From Candidatus Scalindua sp. (lineage in GTDB: Bacteria > Planctomycetota > Brocadiia > Brocadiales > Scalinduaceae), in contig JASMMK010000013.1 of NCBI GenBank assembly GCA_030748215.1, positions 1-64,000 on the forward strand: a stretch of DNA of 64,000 bases. The letters run 5' to 3'. The position numbers and the translations under genes were made by a program. Positions 1 to 10,800 of the stretch are shown in pieces. Numbering within the stretch: the stretch's first letter is position 1; each line of letters begins with the position of its first letter. The notes below the pieces were generated by a model. It was not told the DNA's origin. It searched no databases and saw only the letters and a program-made list of their open reading frames with translations.

Positions 1-81
1 CCAATACTGCCCGAATTTGTTCCTAATCATATCTTCTTTCGCAATAGCCGCCCCAGTAAACGTATCAACTGTTGCTTTCAT
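1..81 (-). CDS. N-terminus of an unrecognised protein (runs off window)
   Basis: An ATG at 79-81 on the minus strand opens a frame that stays open for 27 codons to the window edge and begins MKATVDTFTGAAIAKED. A strong purine-rich ribosome binding site (AAGGGGGG) sits 9 bases before the ATG, which is the main reason to call it a gene. The visible part has no signal peptide or membrane segment and I do not recognise the family. Confidence 0.55.
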   Translation of the reverse strand, partial: MKATVDTFTGAAIAKEDMIRNKFGQYW

Positions 82-818
82 AAATCTATTCCCCCCTTCA
101 TAAAGTTAGGAAAGTAAAAAAAATAAAATTGCGTAGCATAACATAAATTAAGGTGCCTTCCTTACCCTCCCATTACACCACACTACCTAAAATAGAAACC
201 GTGATAGAACAAAATAACTTAACCAGACCTTGTTGGAAACCAAGCTACCAGTCAAGCTAGTAATAGCGCAGTAAAGGAATACGCAATTGTGATACCAAAA
301 CCATTTATGGGAAAAAGCAGCCATCTTCCTTCTCATAAGTACCGAAGGAGACTAACGATAAGAATGTTTCGTTATTTATGGGGCATTTGAACTACAAAAG
401 CGGTAATTGACAAAATGTCATTCCGCAATTAGAACGCAAATTTATTACAGACATAATGTCTTTAATCTACATGGCAAGAAATTATACCTGCAAACTCGCT
501 ATGATTTGAAAAGGAAATGATGCGGGAGGACGCAAGCTGCCTGTAAACATATTTTGAATTTAGAATCAATTTTAGTTTTATGTTTTTCGGCCGCCCAGCC
601 AAATACATAATAGATTATCTAGAATTGTCTTATTGGTACTTCTATGATTATGAGAGAGGGAGGGGGTCGTAAAAACAGGTAAGGGCAAAAAAGCAACCGC
701 AACGATGTAAGAATAATTGATTGTTATTCAAATGGAAAAGCACTGACGGCACTTACAAATAGCAATAGCCCTACCCTCAACGACACTTGGCTATATTACT
801 ATTTTACAGGCGTTAGCC
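82..818. other. 737-bp intergenic region, no gene seen
   Basis: AT-rich sequence between the partial gene at the left edge and the CBS protein. No frame with coding character and a ribosome binding site was found. It should hold the promoter of the left-edge gene. A short patch at about 488-560 (GCAAAC, a hairpin, then GGACGCAAGC) recalls the core of a GEMM-type riboswitch but does not satisfy it fully; see the rejected list. Confidence 0.5.
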
Positions 819-1253
819 TCACATACCACCTGCAATGTAATTTTCGAGTTGTTTAATGGTAAATTCTTTATCAACAATGTACTGCTTCACAACATCACCA
901 ATACTTACAATACCAATCAACTTCTCTCCATCAAGTACCGGCAAATGACGTGTACGTTTTTCAGTTATCAAAGCCATACAGTCGTTAAGTGTATGCTCAG
1001 GCCGAACACAACAAGGCTTTGGATTCATCAGGTCTTTGACCAACGTATCCTTAGAAGATTTCCCTTTAAGAACAATGTTTCTCGCATAATCACGTTCGGA
1101 AAACAGCCCCACAACTTTCTCACCCTCAACTACCACTAACGCACCGAGGTCTTTATCTGCCATTATTTCTAAAGCTTGGTACACCGTCTCCTGAGGTGAA
1201 ATTGTCAGGACACCACTAGACTGATCCTTCAATATTTCTTTTACAGTAAGCAT
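819..1253 (-). CDS. CBS-domain pair protein
   Basis: A 144-residue protein made almost wholly of two CBS domains, roughly residues 7-60 and 73-128. The typical CBS pattern is visible: SPQETVYQALEIMADKDLGALVV followed in each half by VGLFSERDYAR and LIGIVSIGDVVK. Stand-alone CBS pairs bind adenine nucleotides or SAM and usually regulate a partner; which partner cannot be told here. The ATG at 1253 was chosen because GAGACGAGGG precedes it; an upstream in-frame start at 1331 lacks such a site. A short tail (FTIKQLENYIAGGM) follows the second domain. It lies downstream of, and on the same strand as, the octaheme cytochrome, 250 bp away, so it may be cotranscribed. Confidence 0.88.
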   Translation of the reverse strand: MLTVKEILKDQSSGVLTISPQETVYQALEIMADKDLGALVVVEGEKVVGLFSERDYARNIVLKGKSSKDTLVKDLMNPKPCCVRPEHTLNDCMALITEKRTRHLPVLDGEKLIGIVSIGDVVKQYIVDKEFTIKQLENYIAGGM

Positions 1254-1505
1254 GATATAACCCTCGTCTCCTATTTTAGATTCTAATTCTACAATAATAT
1301 CAGTAAATAGACCTGATTTGCTACTGCCCATCCAAAAACCAAATTATCGTCTACCCACAAGCTGTTTTGCAAGCCACCTTGAACCGGTATAATAATGTTT
1401 GTCTATTCCATGTTCAAGTATTAAATTCGGCATTTTCTACTTACAAACTCAATTATAGTTGAAACCCATATCGACCATAGGCTTAAAATCTATAGCAAGA
1501 AGGCC

Positions 1506-3080
1506 TCATTCCTTTCTCTTCCAACCCAGCAACAAATCTGTATACTCCCCATGCTTCCAGAAAGAATAGGCACTGTGTTTGATGCCTATTTTTTCTTCTA
1601 TCTCAGCAAATCGTTTAAGCTTGCTCGCCTCATCCTTTATCTGAATAAGCCATCGATCCTGAGCCCATTCCCAATACCCATAAACAGGGCTGTAATAGGC
1701 GTTATGTGATTTGGCTTTAAAGATAGCATCAATAATATCTACCAGCATTTCGTAGGCCAGTCGCTCAATATTAGACACGTTATATTTCCTCACCTCCCCC
1801 TTTCCAGGTAAAAGACTGAAGACACTGTGACCGGTAGAATCGGGAGCAAGGTCGGCAGGCATGGGATCTATTAGATTGTGATTGTACAGGTCCATCACAA
1901 TGCGCATCGCCTCACGGTATTTAACAAAGCTGAGTTTAACCGCTTCATCCATAGCCTCTAAATGGTCTCTTGCGAAACGGGGTGAATGGCAATCCTTACA
2001 GACCGCAATCCACGCATCTCTTGTCGCCCTGTACTTATCCGCCCCTCTGTCTACAAGAGAAGTGCCCATGAAAGTATAAACGGTAGATGTACTGATGACA
2101 TTATGATCTCCTTTTGGCATATGGCAATATGCGCATGTTGGAACCGTATAGTTTTCCGCGTTGAGAGGCTTCGACCAATCCCAGGTTTGCCCTTCTCCCT
2201 GAAAAATCATACCATGGTATGATTGCATATACATCTCATACTCATATTGCTCAGGGCCGGAATGACAGACAGCACAACTGTTTGGTTTTCTCGCCTCAGA
2301 TGTAAAAAACCGGTGCCGGGTATGACAGCCATCACATCGGTTCTCAACGGCATGACAGCCGAGGCAGGCAGCTGTCTCTTCGGCAGGTTTCTCCGTTTGA
2401 CACCCTAACTCGATTAACTCAAGATGATAGGCATTAGCATGCGAACCTTGACCACTTTGACGATGCCCTTGTAATTGCTTTTCGTGGCACTCACCACAGA
2501 GATTGTAAGAAGGCATTTTGAGCTTTTTATGATTCTTCCCGTGGCATCTGTCACATCCAACTACGTCTTTTCCACTGGACGGTGTTCCGTGTTTGCTCTG
2601 CTTCCATTGAGTAACAATTCCCGGGCTTTCTACCATGTGACAGGTAACGCACTCTCTATTTGTAAACTCTCCTTCTATAGTACTACCGGGATGAAAGATG
2701 TCACTGTTATAATAATATGCGGGGTCGTACCATCGTATCAGAGGCAAAAAACTATAAAGATTTCCGTACGTTCCCTTTCCGGGAAATAGTTTCTCCGGGC
2801 CGGTATAAAAGCTTGTAAGCCCACCCAAATGGTGAACGTTTCCTGAATCATCCGGGCCGACTCTTTCTCCCAGGAGTTCGGCCATCTCGTATTGAAACTT
2901 CATGCCACCCGACACTGCTCCTGATGCTGATGCTGTTTCACCCATAAGCGTTTCAAGGTTTAAGGATTCAGCCTCTTCTGTTTCCCGGGCAGATGAAGTG
3001 ATTGGGACATGCGAAAAGATAAAGACGGATACAATCAAAAGCGGGATGATAAAGAATGGTTTTGTGTTATTATTGAACAT
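1506..3080 (-). CDS. secreted octaheme cytochrome, hydroxylamine oxidoreductase (HAO) family
   Basis: A 524-residue exported multiheme c-type cytochrome. An N-terminal signal peptide with hydrophobic core FFIIPLLIVSVFIF is followed by exactly eight CxxCH motifs (CVTCH, CDRCH, CGECH, CLGCH, CDGCH, CAVCH, CAYCH, CKDCH; about residues 144-365), then a helical, Tyr-rich C-terminal third with no heme. Eight hemes followed by long C-terminal helices is the layout of HAO, hydrazine dehydrogenase and related octaheme enzymes. True HAO carries a Tyr cross-linked to its catalytic heme; Tyr-rich segments lie at about residues 461-473 (AYYSPVYGYWEW), but I cannot assign the cross-link Tyr without an alignment, so hydroxylamine oxidation versus nitrite reduction stays open. 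The ATG at 3080 is preceded by GGAGG at good spacing; an ATG 12 bases upstream contains that site and is unlikely. Monocistronic or paired with the CBS gene downstream; divergent from tdh. Confidence 0.9.
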   Translation of the reverse strand: MFNNNTKPFFIIPLLIVSVFIFSHVPITSSARETEEAESLNLETLMGETASASGAVSGGMKFQYEMAELLGERVGPDDSGNVHHLGGLTSFYTGPEKLFPGKGTYGNLYSFLPLIRWYDPAYYYNSDIFHPGSTIEGEFTNRECVTCHMVESPGIVTQWKQSKHGTPSSGKDVVGCDRCHGKNHKKLKMPSYNLCGECHEKQLQGHRQSGQGSHANAYHLELIELGCQTEKPAEETAACLGCHAVENRCDGCHTRHRFFTSEARKPNSCAVCHSGPEQYEYEMYMQSYHGMIFQGEGQTWDWSKPLNAENYTVPTCAYCHMPKGDHNVISTSTVYTFMGTSLVDRGADKYRATRDAWIAVCKDCHSPRFARDHLEAMDEAVKLSFVKYREAMRIVMDLYNHNLIDPMPADLAPDSTGHSVFSLLPGKGEVRKYNVSNIERLAYEMLVDIIDAIFKAKSHNAYYSPVYGYWEWAQDRWLIQIKDEASKLKRFAEIEEKIGIKHSAYSFWKHGEYTDLLLGWKRKE

Positions 3081-3274
3081 AATTACCTCCATATAATTAC
3101 TGTATCAAAGAGTTTCAGAAAAATAACTCAAATAACGTATGAATCTTAACATTAAATTAAAAAAAATACACTTTTTATTTTCTTAAATATAGCTGATAAA
3201 CATTGATAAATTAAAACGTATATACTATCATTTTAACTGACATATTTTAGAAATTGTTTAATAGGTGTTTCCAG

Positions 3275-4303
3275 ATGAAAGCCATTGCTAAAACAAAACG
3301 TAACAAGGGTATGGAGCTTATAAATGTGCCCACTCCGCGTATAGGCCTGAGAGATGTGCTTATTAAAGTTACACTCGCTTCTATCTGTGGCACGGACGTG
3401 CATATATATGACTGGACGCACTGGGCACGGCATCGCTTCACACCACCCCGCATAATTGGCCATGAGTTTGTTGGAATAGTGGAAAAAATTGGAAATGAAG
3501 TAACTCACGTAAAAGTTGGAGACCGTGTTTCAGCTGAAAGCCATATTTCATGCGGACACTGCTACCAGTGCAGCAACGGATATTCTGAAGTATGCAGAAA
3601 TCTCAAATTACTGGGAGTAGACTATGATGGTGCACTCTCAGAATACCTTGTCTTACCCGAGCATGTCCTGTGGAAAAACAGTTCGGACATTCCTGATAAA
3701 TGGGCTACTATCCAGGAACCTTTCGGGAATGCCATTGATACCGTCATGGCAGAAGATGTCTCTGCAAAGACAGTCTTAATTCTTGGTGCCGGGCCGATCG
3801 GGCTCTTCGCCACAGGTATTGCCAGGGCAAGCGGCGCATCATTAATCATCGTATCAGATCCTAATAATTACCGGTTGGCCATCAGTAAAAAGATGGGAGC
3901 TCACATGGCACTTAACCCCGGGAAAAAAGATATAACCCCTCTCATCCTTGACGCCACAAATAATAATGGTGTAGATGTAGTACTGGAATTCTCAGGAAAT
4001 AATCAGGCCCTGAACCAGGGACTGGAAGTTATTACACCCGGAGGCAGAATATCTATCCTGGGTATTTACGAAAAACGTGTTTCAATTGATCTCAACAAAG
4101 AGGTTATCTTTAAGAAGATCCGAATCTACGGTATAACAGGGAGAAAGGTCTTTTCTTCCTGGCATAAGACATCTCGCTTCTTATCATCCGGCATTGTCAA
4201 TCCTGACCCGATCCTCACCCACCAGTTCCCATTAAAGGATTATGAAAAAGGTATAAAACTCATGAGGGAAGGAAAATGCGGAAAGGTTATTTTGGAAGTA
4301 TAG
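3275..4303 (+). CDS. tdh: L-threonine 3-dehydrogenase
   Basis: A 342-residue zinc-dependent medium-chain dehydrogenase that oxidises threonine to 2-amino-3-ketobutyrate with NAD. Catalytic-zinc residues lie in CGTDVHIYDW and GHEFVG; the structural-zinc lobe is CGHCYQC with a fourth Cys shortly after (SEVC). The Rossmann motif LILGAGPIGLFATG is intact. Length matches the family (about 341). ATG 3275 gives the family's usual N-terminus (MKAIAKTKR); an upstream TTG would add only seven residues. The next gene, 124 bp downstream, encodes KBL, the enzyme that uses the unstable product, so this is the classic tdh-kbl pair. Confidence 0.93.
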   Translation: MKAIAKTKRNKGMELINVPTPRIGLRDVLIKVTLASICGTDVHIYDWTHWARHRFTPPRIIGHEFVGIVEKIGNEVTHVKVGDRVSAESHISCGHCYQCSNGYSEVCRNLKLLGVDYDGALSEYLVLPEHVLWKNSSDIPDKWATIQEPFGNAIDTVMAEDVSAKTVLILGAGPIGLFATGIARASGASLIIVSDPNNYRLAISKKMGAHMALNPGKKDITPLILDATNNNGVDVVLEFSGNNQALNQGLEVITPGGRISILGIYEKRVSIDLNKEVIFKKIRIYGITGRKVFSSWHKTSRFLSSGIVNPDPILTHQFPLKDYEKGIKLMREGKCGKVILEV

Positions 4304-4338
4304 AAATTGTAATTTATGAATTTGAGAATTAAGGGATT

Positions 4339-4358
4339 CCCGCCTAGCAGTCTGGCGG
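4339..4358 (+). repeat. GC-rich hairpin between tdh and kbl
   Basis: CCGCC and GGCGG arms around a short loop (CCCGCCTAGCAGTCTGGCGG). It is much richer in GC than the flanks and resembles fragments of dispersed palindromic repeats. No T-run follows, so it is not a convincing terminator. Confidence 0.45.
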
Positions 4359-4427
4359 ACAAGGAAGAATTATAAAATTAATGAACACCTGATCTCCGCG
4401 TGACCATCGAAAAACTGAAACAATATC

Positions 4428-5603
4428 ATGGACAAACTGAATTTCATTAATGAAGAGTTGGAGAGGCTCAGGGAATCAGGCCTGCTCATTAACATTCGCA
4501 CTGTTGAAGGGCCTCAAGGGGCATGGATTACCGTAGACGGAAAGAGCGTACTCAATCTCAGTTCGAACAATTACCTGGGACTTGCAAATGATTTGCAATC
4601 GAAAACGGCATCTCATAACGCAATTGACACTTACGGCGTAGGCCCTGCGGCTGTCAGGACGATTGCCGGAACAACAGCATTGCATAAAGAGATGGAACAG
4701 AAACTTGCGCAATTTAAGGGAGCAGAGAGTACCATCTCATTCCAGTCAGGATTCTGCGCAAACCTTGCCGTTATTCCGGCAATTGTCGGCAAAGAAGATG
4801 TTGTATTTTCAGACGAGCTCAATCACGCCAGCATCATTGATGGTTGCCGCCTTGCAAAAACCAAAGTTGTGCGATATAAACACGGTAACCCTGAAGACCT
4901 GCAGACAAAAATTCAGGCTGAAAAAGATATTGAGCGGAAGCTTATTATTACTGATGGTGTTTTCAGTATGGAGGGAGATATTGCACCATTACAGGAAATA
5001 GTAAAGATAGCAGAAAAATACAGTGCCATTACCATGGTGGATGATGCGCACGGCGAAGGTGTTCTGGGCAGAGGTGGCAGGGGTATTGTTGACCATTTTG
5101 ACCTGCATGGCAAGGTGGATATTGAAGTAGGCACCATGTCAAAAGCATTTGGAGCCGTGGGAGGCTACATTGCAGGAACTAAGCGATTAACGGAATATCT
5201 GATGCAGAAAGGACGCCCCTTCCTCTTTTCAAGCGCGGTAACAGCTGCCGACGTAGCAGCATGTATCGCTGTTGTTGATACCCTTAGCAAATCAGATAAC
5301 CTGGTCAAGAAACTCTGGTCAAACACCAGATTTTTTCAGGACAGGATGAAGCAGCTCGGATATAATATCGGCATTACAAAAACACCGATAACGCCGGTTA
5401 TGATAGGCGATGCTAAAGTGGCAAAAGAGTTCAGCCAGAAGTTATTCGATGCTGGCATTTTTGCACAATCAATAGGTTTCCCTACAGTACCTGCAGGCAA
5501 GGCACGCATTCGCGCAATGCTTTCTGCCACACATAGCGAAGAAGATCTTACATTGGCAATAGACCATTTTGAGAAAATTGGAAAAGCCATGAAAATTATA
5601 TAA
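4428..5603 (+). CDS. kbl: 2-amino-3-ketobutyrate CoA ligase (glycine C-acetyltransferase)
   Basis: A 391-residue PLP enzyme of the alpha-oxoamine synthase family; cleaves 2-amino-3-ketobutyrate with CoA to glycine and acetyl-CoA. Family landmarks: [14 protein letters not shown] near the N-terminus, [13 protein letters not shown], the aspartate in [12 protein letters not shown], and the PLP-lysine in [16 protein letters not shown]. Length equals the usual 390-400. Follows tdh on the same strand, so the two should form a threonine-to-acetyl-CoA pathway. The related AONS/BioF members share the fold; the tdh neighbour and the motif spacing favour KBL. Confidence 0.93.
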   Translation: MDKLNFINEELERLRESGLLINIRTVEGPQGAWITVDGKSVLNLSSNNYLGLANDLQSKTASHNAIDTYGVGPAAVRTIAGTTALHKEMEQKLAQFKGAESTISFQSGFCANLAVIPAIVGKEDVVFSDELNHASIIDGCRLAKTKVVRYKHGNPEDLQTKIQAEKDIERKLIITDGVFSMEGDIAPLQEIVKIAEKYSAITMVDDAHGEGVLGRGGRGIVDHFDLHGKVDIEVGTMSKAFGAVGGYIAGTKRLTEYLMQKGRPFLFSSAVTAADVAACIAVVDTLSKSDNLVKKLWSNTRFFQDRMKQLGYNIGITKTPITPVMIGDAKVAKEFSQKLFDAGIFAQSIGFPTVPAGKARIRAMLSATHSEEDLTLAIDHFEKIGKAMKII

Positions 5604-5625
5604 TTAGAAAGAGGAAGGTTACAGT

Positions 5626-6531
5626 ATAAAGAGAAAAATCATAATGATTCCGGCTATTGTGTTTGCTGTATTGATTGCACTTTTTATTGGCAAGAATATG
5701 ATTATTAAGACTTCCGTTACAACCGGAGTCAGGGCAATGACAGGCCTTAAGCTAAACATCAGGAGCATGAACGTTGGTGTATTTAAATCATTAATAGGCA
5801 TAAATTAATTGCAGCTGCACAATCCACAGGGATTCGAAGATAAATTAATGGTAGATTTACCGGAAATTTATGTTGACTATAACCTGGGTGCCATTATGGG
5901 AGGGAAGGCACACCTCGAAGAGGTCAGGTTAAATTTAAAAGAATTCACAGTTGTGAAGAATGAAGCGGGCGAACTGAACCTTGATTCACTGCGAGTTGTC
6001 AAGGAAGCAGGGGAAGTAGAAGAATCGGAAAAGAGTGATACAGGAAAAGAGAAAACGGAAATGCCGGATATCCAGATAGATTTATTAGAGTTAAAGATAG
6101 ACAAGGTAATATATAAAGATTATTCAAAGGGAACTTCACCAAAAGAGAAGGTATTTAACGTAAAAATTGACGAACAGTATGAGAACATAACAAACCCTCA
6201 ATCTTTTATACGGCTAATTATTTTTAAAGCCCTTAAAAACACTACCATTGCCAAACTGACCAATTTTGATTTAGGAAAGCTACAAAGTGGAATATCTAGT
6301 GCAGTCAAAAAAACGACTGAGAAGGCACAGGAGGCTAAAGGCAGGGCTATAGAAGCTGGAAAAATTGCGAGTGAAAAAGCTCGGGACACTGCCGGGAAAA
6401 CAGTAGAAAAGGCAATGGGTGATGGAAATGAAGCGAGCAAAAAAGTCCAGGAAGCAGCCAGAGAATCAGTAGGAAAGGCCACAGATAGTATTAAAAAATT
6501 ATTACCTTTCGGGAATAAAGAGAAAGAATAA
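5626..6531 (+). pseudogene. AsmA-like membrane-anchored protein, interrupted by an in-frame TAA
   Basis: One frame runs from about 5626 to 6531 and is broken only by a TAA at 5806-5808. Before the stop it encodes a typical AsmA start: a membrane anchor (IPAIVFAVLIALFIG) followed by SVTTGVRAMTGLKLNIRSMNVG. After the stop it continues with LHNPQGFEDKLMVDLPEIYVDYN, the usual next step of this family, and ends in a long Ala/Lys/Glu-rich helix (residues from about 220 on). The ribosome binding site GAGGAAGG lies 7 bases before an ATA (5626), not before the first ATG (5644), so the start codon may also be altered. A TTG directly after the stop (5809) could restart translation of a 240-residue piece without the anchor. 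Decay or base-call errors both fit. It follows kbl by 22 bp. Confidence 0.6.
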
Positions 6532-6541
6532 AGGAATAAGG

Positions 6542-6802
6542 ATGAATGAAAAAGGTTACACCAAATACCAGCAAAAGGTAATCAAAAATTTTTACGACAA
6601 CAAAGACATTCGCCTTGTACAGAAACTGGGTGAATTAGTCTCGAACTTATACCTGGAAACCAGTGAGAAGAAAAAAGAGACCGGTTGGAAAAAGATTAAG
6701 AAGATGCTTACCGACTTAAAAGTACACCCCGGTGAAGTAGAGTTCCTGACAAAAGACAAAACCCTTTCACTGATTTCTAAAAAACTGGATGAGATATTTT
6801 AG
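6542..6802 (+). CDS. small conserved-looking protein, unknown function
   Basis: An 86-residue Lys/Glu-rich, probably all-helical soluble protein (MNEKGYTKYQQKVIKNFYDN...). It starts 10 bp after the AsmA-like gene, with AAAGGAATAAGG serving as ribosome binding site, and so belongs to that operon. No cysteine, no membrane segment and no motif that I recognise. Codon use matches its neighbours. Confidence 0.75.
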   Translation: MNEKGYTKYQQKVIKNFYDNKDIRLVQKLGELVSNLYLETSEKKKETGWKKIKKMLTDLKVHPGEVEFLTKDKTLSLISKKLDEIF

Positions 6803-6834
6803 CAGGTTAGGCCGCCATCACGACCACAACTATC

Positions 6835-6878
6835 CTTCGACTCCGCTCAGGATGACGTCACACTGAGCGGAGTCGAAG
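6835..6878. repeat. perfect 16-bp palindrome with 12-bp loop
   Basis: CTTCGACTCCGCTCAG at 6835-6850 is repeated as its exact reverse complement at 6863-6878. The loop is GATGACGTCACA. It sits between two genes read rightward, has high GC for this genome and looks like a dispersed palindromic element more than an intrinsic terminator, since only mixed sequence follows the stem. Confidence 0.75.
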
Positions 6879-6909
6879 TGTTATCAACATAAATTTCCTA
6901 AATTAAACC

Positions 6910-7808
6910 ATGAAAATTGCCATTACCGGTTTGTCAGGTTTCCTGGGGCATTATGTAGCAAAGAAACTCTTTGAGAGAGATGTTCAGATGCAGGCGTTGG
7001 TACGGAGCACAAGTGATACTTCACACCTGAATGGATACGAAAGGAAGATTACGTTTGTAGAGGGTGATCTGGGCGACAAAAAAGCCTTAAAGAAACTTGT
7101 TCAAGGTACCGACATAGTCATCCACATGGCTTACGAAAGAAATGGAGAAGGTTTTCGCGGCTCAGCCGGTAAGGATATCAGGCGATTACTGGATGTAAAC
7201 CTATCAGGCAGCCTGGAGCTGTTGGATGCTGCCAAAAACATGGAGCGAAGCAATTCATTTTTACCAGCTCCTGTGCCGTCTATGGATATATCTATCCCGA
7301 TATCAAACTCGACGAACAACACCCCCTTATACCGGATTCAAACTATGGCGCCTATAAAGCTGCAGTAGAGGCATTCTGCCATTCGTATTTCTTGTCAAAG
7401 AGCATTATTACAACCATGTTCCGTCCAGTAGGTATCTACGGAATCGATCCAAATCTTGTCCACTCTGATTGGTACGAATTAATTAAAAACATCAAAAACG
7501 GAGTTGGCGTAGAGGTGGCAGGAGGTGGCAAGATAGTAGATGTTACAGACGTTGCGCACGCCATATATTCAGCAATTGACAACAGAGGTGCTTTCGGGAA
7601 AGTCTATAATCTGTCAGACTTCTATATCGACAACATGTCTATCGCAGAAATGGCCAGAGAGATATGCGGTTCCAAATCCAAAATCAGCGGTACACCCAAA
7701 CAGCCGAAGAATACTATCGATAATACCAAATCAAAAAAGCTTGGTGTGCGGTATGCGGGAACGGAAGGTTTAAGTCAGTATATTAAAGAGTTGATTGAGG
7801 TTGTTTAG
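6910..7808 (+). pseudogene. NAD-dependent epimerase/dehydratase, frameshifted
   Basis: Extended short-chain dehydrogenase with N-terminal GLSGFLGHYVAKKL (Rossmann glycine motif) in the first frame. After AAKNM (near 7240-7246) the protein continues in another frame as AKQFIFTSSCAVYGYIYPD, with the catalytic Ser in TSSC and the YxxxK pair in YGAYK, then runs to 7808. Restoring one base (ATGGAGCG to ATGGGAGCG) gives an uninterrupted 299-residue protein, normal for dTDP-glucose/UDP-glucose-type epimerases. The substrate is unknown. Because nothing else is damaged, a missing base in the assembly is more likely than real decay. Confidence 0.82.
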
Positions 7809-7871
7809 ATATTCAAAAATGATACTATTCAATCTGCAAGGATTACACTTTTAGTTTCGCTTCCCTCCTGT

Positions 7872-10800
7872 TTACATCTGTTTTCTCGCTCCCTCCGGTA
7901 AAGTGGCCATTGCCATCAAGAGGTCATCGTTATCCGGTTTGGATTTTACAAATGAGGAGAAAAGGAGGGTAGCTTCCGTGTAGATACCTTTTATTATTTC
8001 TATGATATTCTCATCAGGAATATTGTTGGAACTTATCACATTTTCCATATTTGATATCAATATGACAAGTGTCCAGTAATCGAGTGGTGTTCGTTTCATC
8101 AAATCGTCACGCAGATAGGTTAGATAATTCCTTAAATTCTCAAGCGTTTCTTCTGATAATGTTTTTCCCTTTCCGTCTTTTGATAGATGCGGATTAGGCG
8201 TGATTACCATTTCAGCAATTTCTTTGGATAGTTCGGCCACGGCGACACGTCCTATTGCCATGATGGAAGCTGCAGTTCTCATTTCAATCTTTCTTTCCTG
8301 AGAAATCTTGATTATATCATCAAATATCATGCAGATATTGTCTTCAAGCAATCTATTTATTTTGTCTAAATCCCAACGCTCGTTCTTTAAATTTTGTACC
8401 CATTCAAGATAAGAGACGAATACACCTCCCAGATTTGTGCTTATATCTGGAGAAATAAATGTACCTTTTCCTGTTACAATCCTGTCGCCTTCAGGAGTGA
8501 CAGGCCCGTTTGCACCCTCCACAATCACTTTTGCCTTTACGCCATACGCATTCCTGTCAATAGCATTCTCAAGTGCAGCAAGGACGAGGAAGTCGACATC
8601 CAGTGCAAAAATACCATCATTTGTGACCTCCCTTCCACCCTCGAATCCTTTCAAGAAACCTCCACCTGTCGTATCTACATATTTCAGAACGGCATCTATA
8701 TTCAAGCCACTTGGATTGTAGATGCCTCCACTGGCATCTGTAATAGCGACTACCTTTGCTCCCTCATCATACAGGAATTTTGCCGGCGGCCTGCCTACAT
8801 TACCAAACCCCTGTATAGCAGCAGTTGCTCCTTTGAGTTTTATGTTTTTATGATCGGCAGCTTTTTTAAGGGCGATAAAAACGCCACGACCCGTTGATTC
8901 GCCCCTGCCAAGCGAACCTCCCTTATCGGCTGGTTTGCCGGTGACGACGGCAAGTGCATGACATTTTGCTTCGGGGTATTTTTTCAGCACCTCCATGCAT
9001 TTATCGAGATATGGGGTCTCCATAGGATAAGAAGGCTGTTCGTGAAGTGAGTAAAATTCATTCATAATTTTACCAGTCAACCCTGTATCATCTGTCACCC
9101 AATCAGATGAATCTTTGTTTTCTACCGAAGACTTCAGATATTCATCTATAAACCACGCCATTTTAGTGGGATTAGTATTGACGTCAGGAGCTGGTATATC
9201 AAGTTGTGGCCCAATAGCATTTCTGCTCTTCAGTTCGCGGCTATATTCTCTGATTATCAATGCATCTTTTCTCTCAATTAAATTTCGCGGGTTTGTGATG
9301 ATACCGCCTTTTGAACCTCCATATGGTATTCCAGCAACAGCGCATTTCCACGTCATCCAGATAGCAAGCGCCCTGACCTCATTGAGTGACACTTCCGGGT
9401 GCTCCCTGAATCCTCCTTTAGCAGGACCACGGGCTGAATTGTGATGTACCCGATAGCCAATTATTTCATCACCTGAAAGCCGTAATGCTTCCACTCGCTC
9501 AGGGGCAAGTAATTTCTTTTTCAAAAATAGAGGAAGTTTTAAGAGATCCGCAACAACCGCAAATTGACTTTCTGCCACTTCGAGTGGACTTGGCATGGCC
9601 ACGGAATGTTCCCGTATCTTTGTATATTCTTTAAGAGTTACACCGGGCACAGAAAACAGTTGGCTGATTCTTTCGAATTCCCCGATATTTTCTCTGTAGT
9701 TTGTTATATTTACTGCAATCCCACTCTTAATCTCGAGGAATCTCTCCAGCTCTTCTGTATTTGCCGCATTAAGATTTACTTTCTCTTTTGCGGGTTCTTT
9801 TGGTTTCAGATGTTCCTTCACAGGAAGATCATCTAAATGGTTAAGTGCAGTCAGTCTCTCACCGGCAAGAAACTTTAATGCAGCCTCTCCTACCGTAAAA
9901 AGGTACGTCTTTGGGGGGGGAGGTTTTGAGCCAAGCCTTTTTTGTGCTGCAGCAACACTGTGAAGACCAAGTATAATCTTGGATTCCGCTTCACTTGCAA
10001 ACACAAGATCCAGGATATGATTTGTACCATGGCAAAACATTTCATCTTCATATTTTCCCGCGATCCCATTGAAGATGATGGTTTTTGCGTCCCGCATCTT
10101 TTTCTGTATAAGAGAGAGCGTTCCGGGACCAACGTCATATGCCTTCAACCGTAAAAATTTTCCACTGATTTTGTTCACTTTAACATGCACCGGATTAAGC
10201 CCTGTCGGCTTTGCCATAAAGTGATCAACGGGAAGTACTATATCAACACCATATCCCTTCGCCAACTCAAGCACTACGGTTGCATTATAAAGCGCCTGCG
10301 CCCGCGAATCCTGATCTGCTTCAAACATACAGCTATCCACATCGTGTCCCTGTACCTTGAGAAATGGAAATGCAATACCACCGACAAAGATCAGCTTGTC
10401 AACCTTACCGTAAACAATAAGGTTTTTCATCGCCTCAACCTTGGCGGAGACGTTGGCACCCCCGATAATAGCGACTACAGGTTTATGAGGGTGCCTCATA
10501 AAATTATCAAGTGCAGTAAATTCCTGCGTAAGCAGGAATCCGGCTACCTTCGGGCCTGAGATAAGGCTCGTTATCGGACCGAGTGATGCATGGTGCCCCA
10601 TATGGGCTGTTACCGGGTCGGCATTTACATAGACATTACAATTGGTAGCACTATGAAGCTGTTTAGCAAACTCCATTACCTCGTTATCATCCTCTGAAGT
10701 TTCACCGCTACGAAACATTACATTTTCCAGAAGAAAGATGCCGTCTTTACTAACAGTGGATTTTACTTCCTCCCCAACACAGTCATCGGTTAAAACAACC

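Noticed and set aside
488-560. Possible c-di-GMP-I (GEMM) riboswitch
   Set aside because: GCAAAC, a hairpin and GGACGCAAGC resemble the core, but the conserved CAAAGC lacks one A, the second helix and its tetraloop receptor are not seen, and no gene starts downstream on that strand.
8394-8897. Long open frame opposite the PGK-GDH fusion
   Set aside because: No ribosome binding site, no familiar protein, and it lies wholly inside a strongly coding gene on the other strand.
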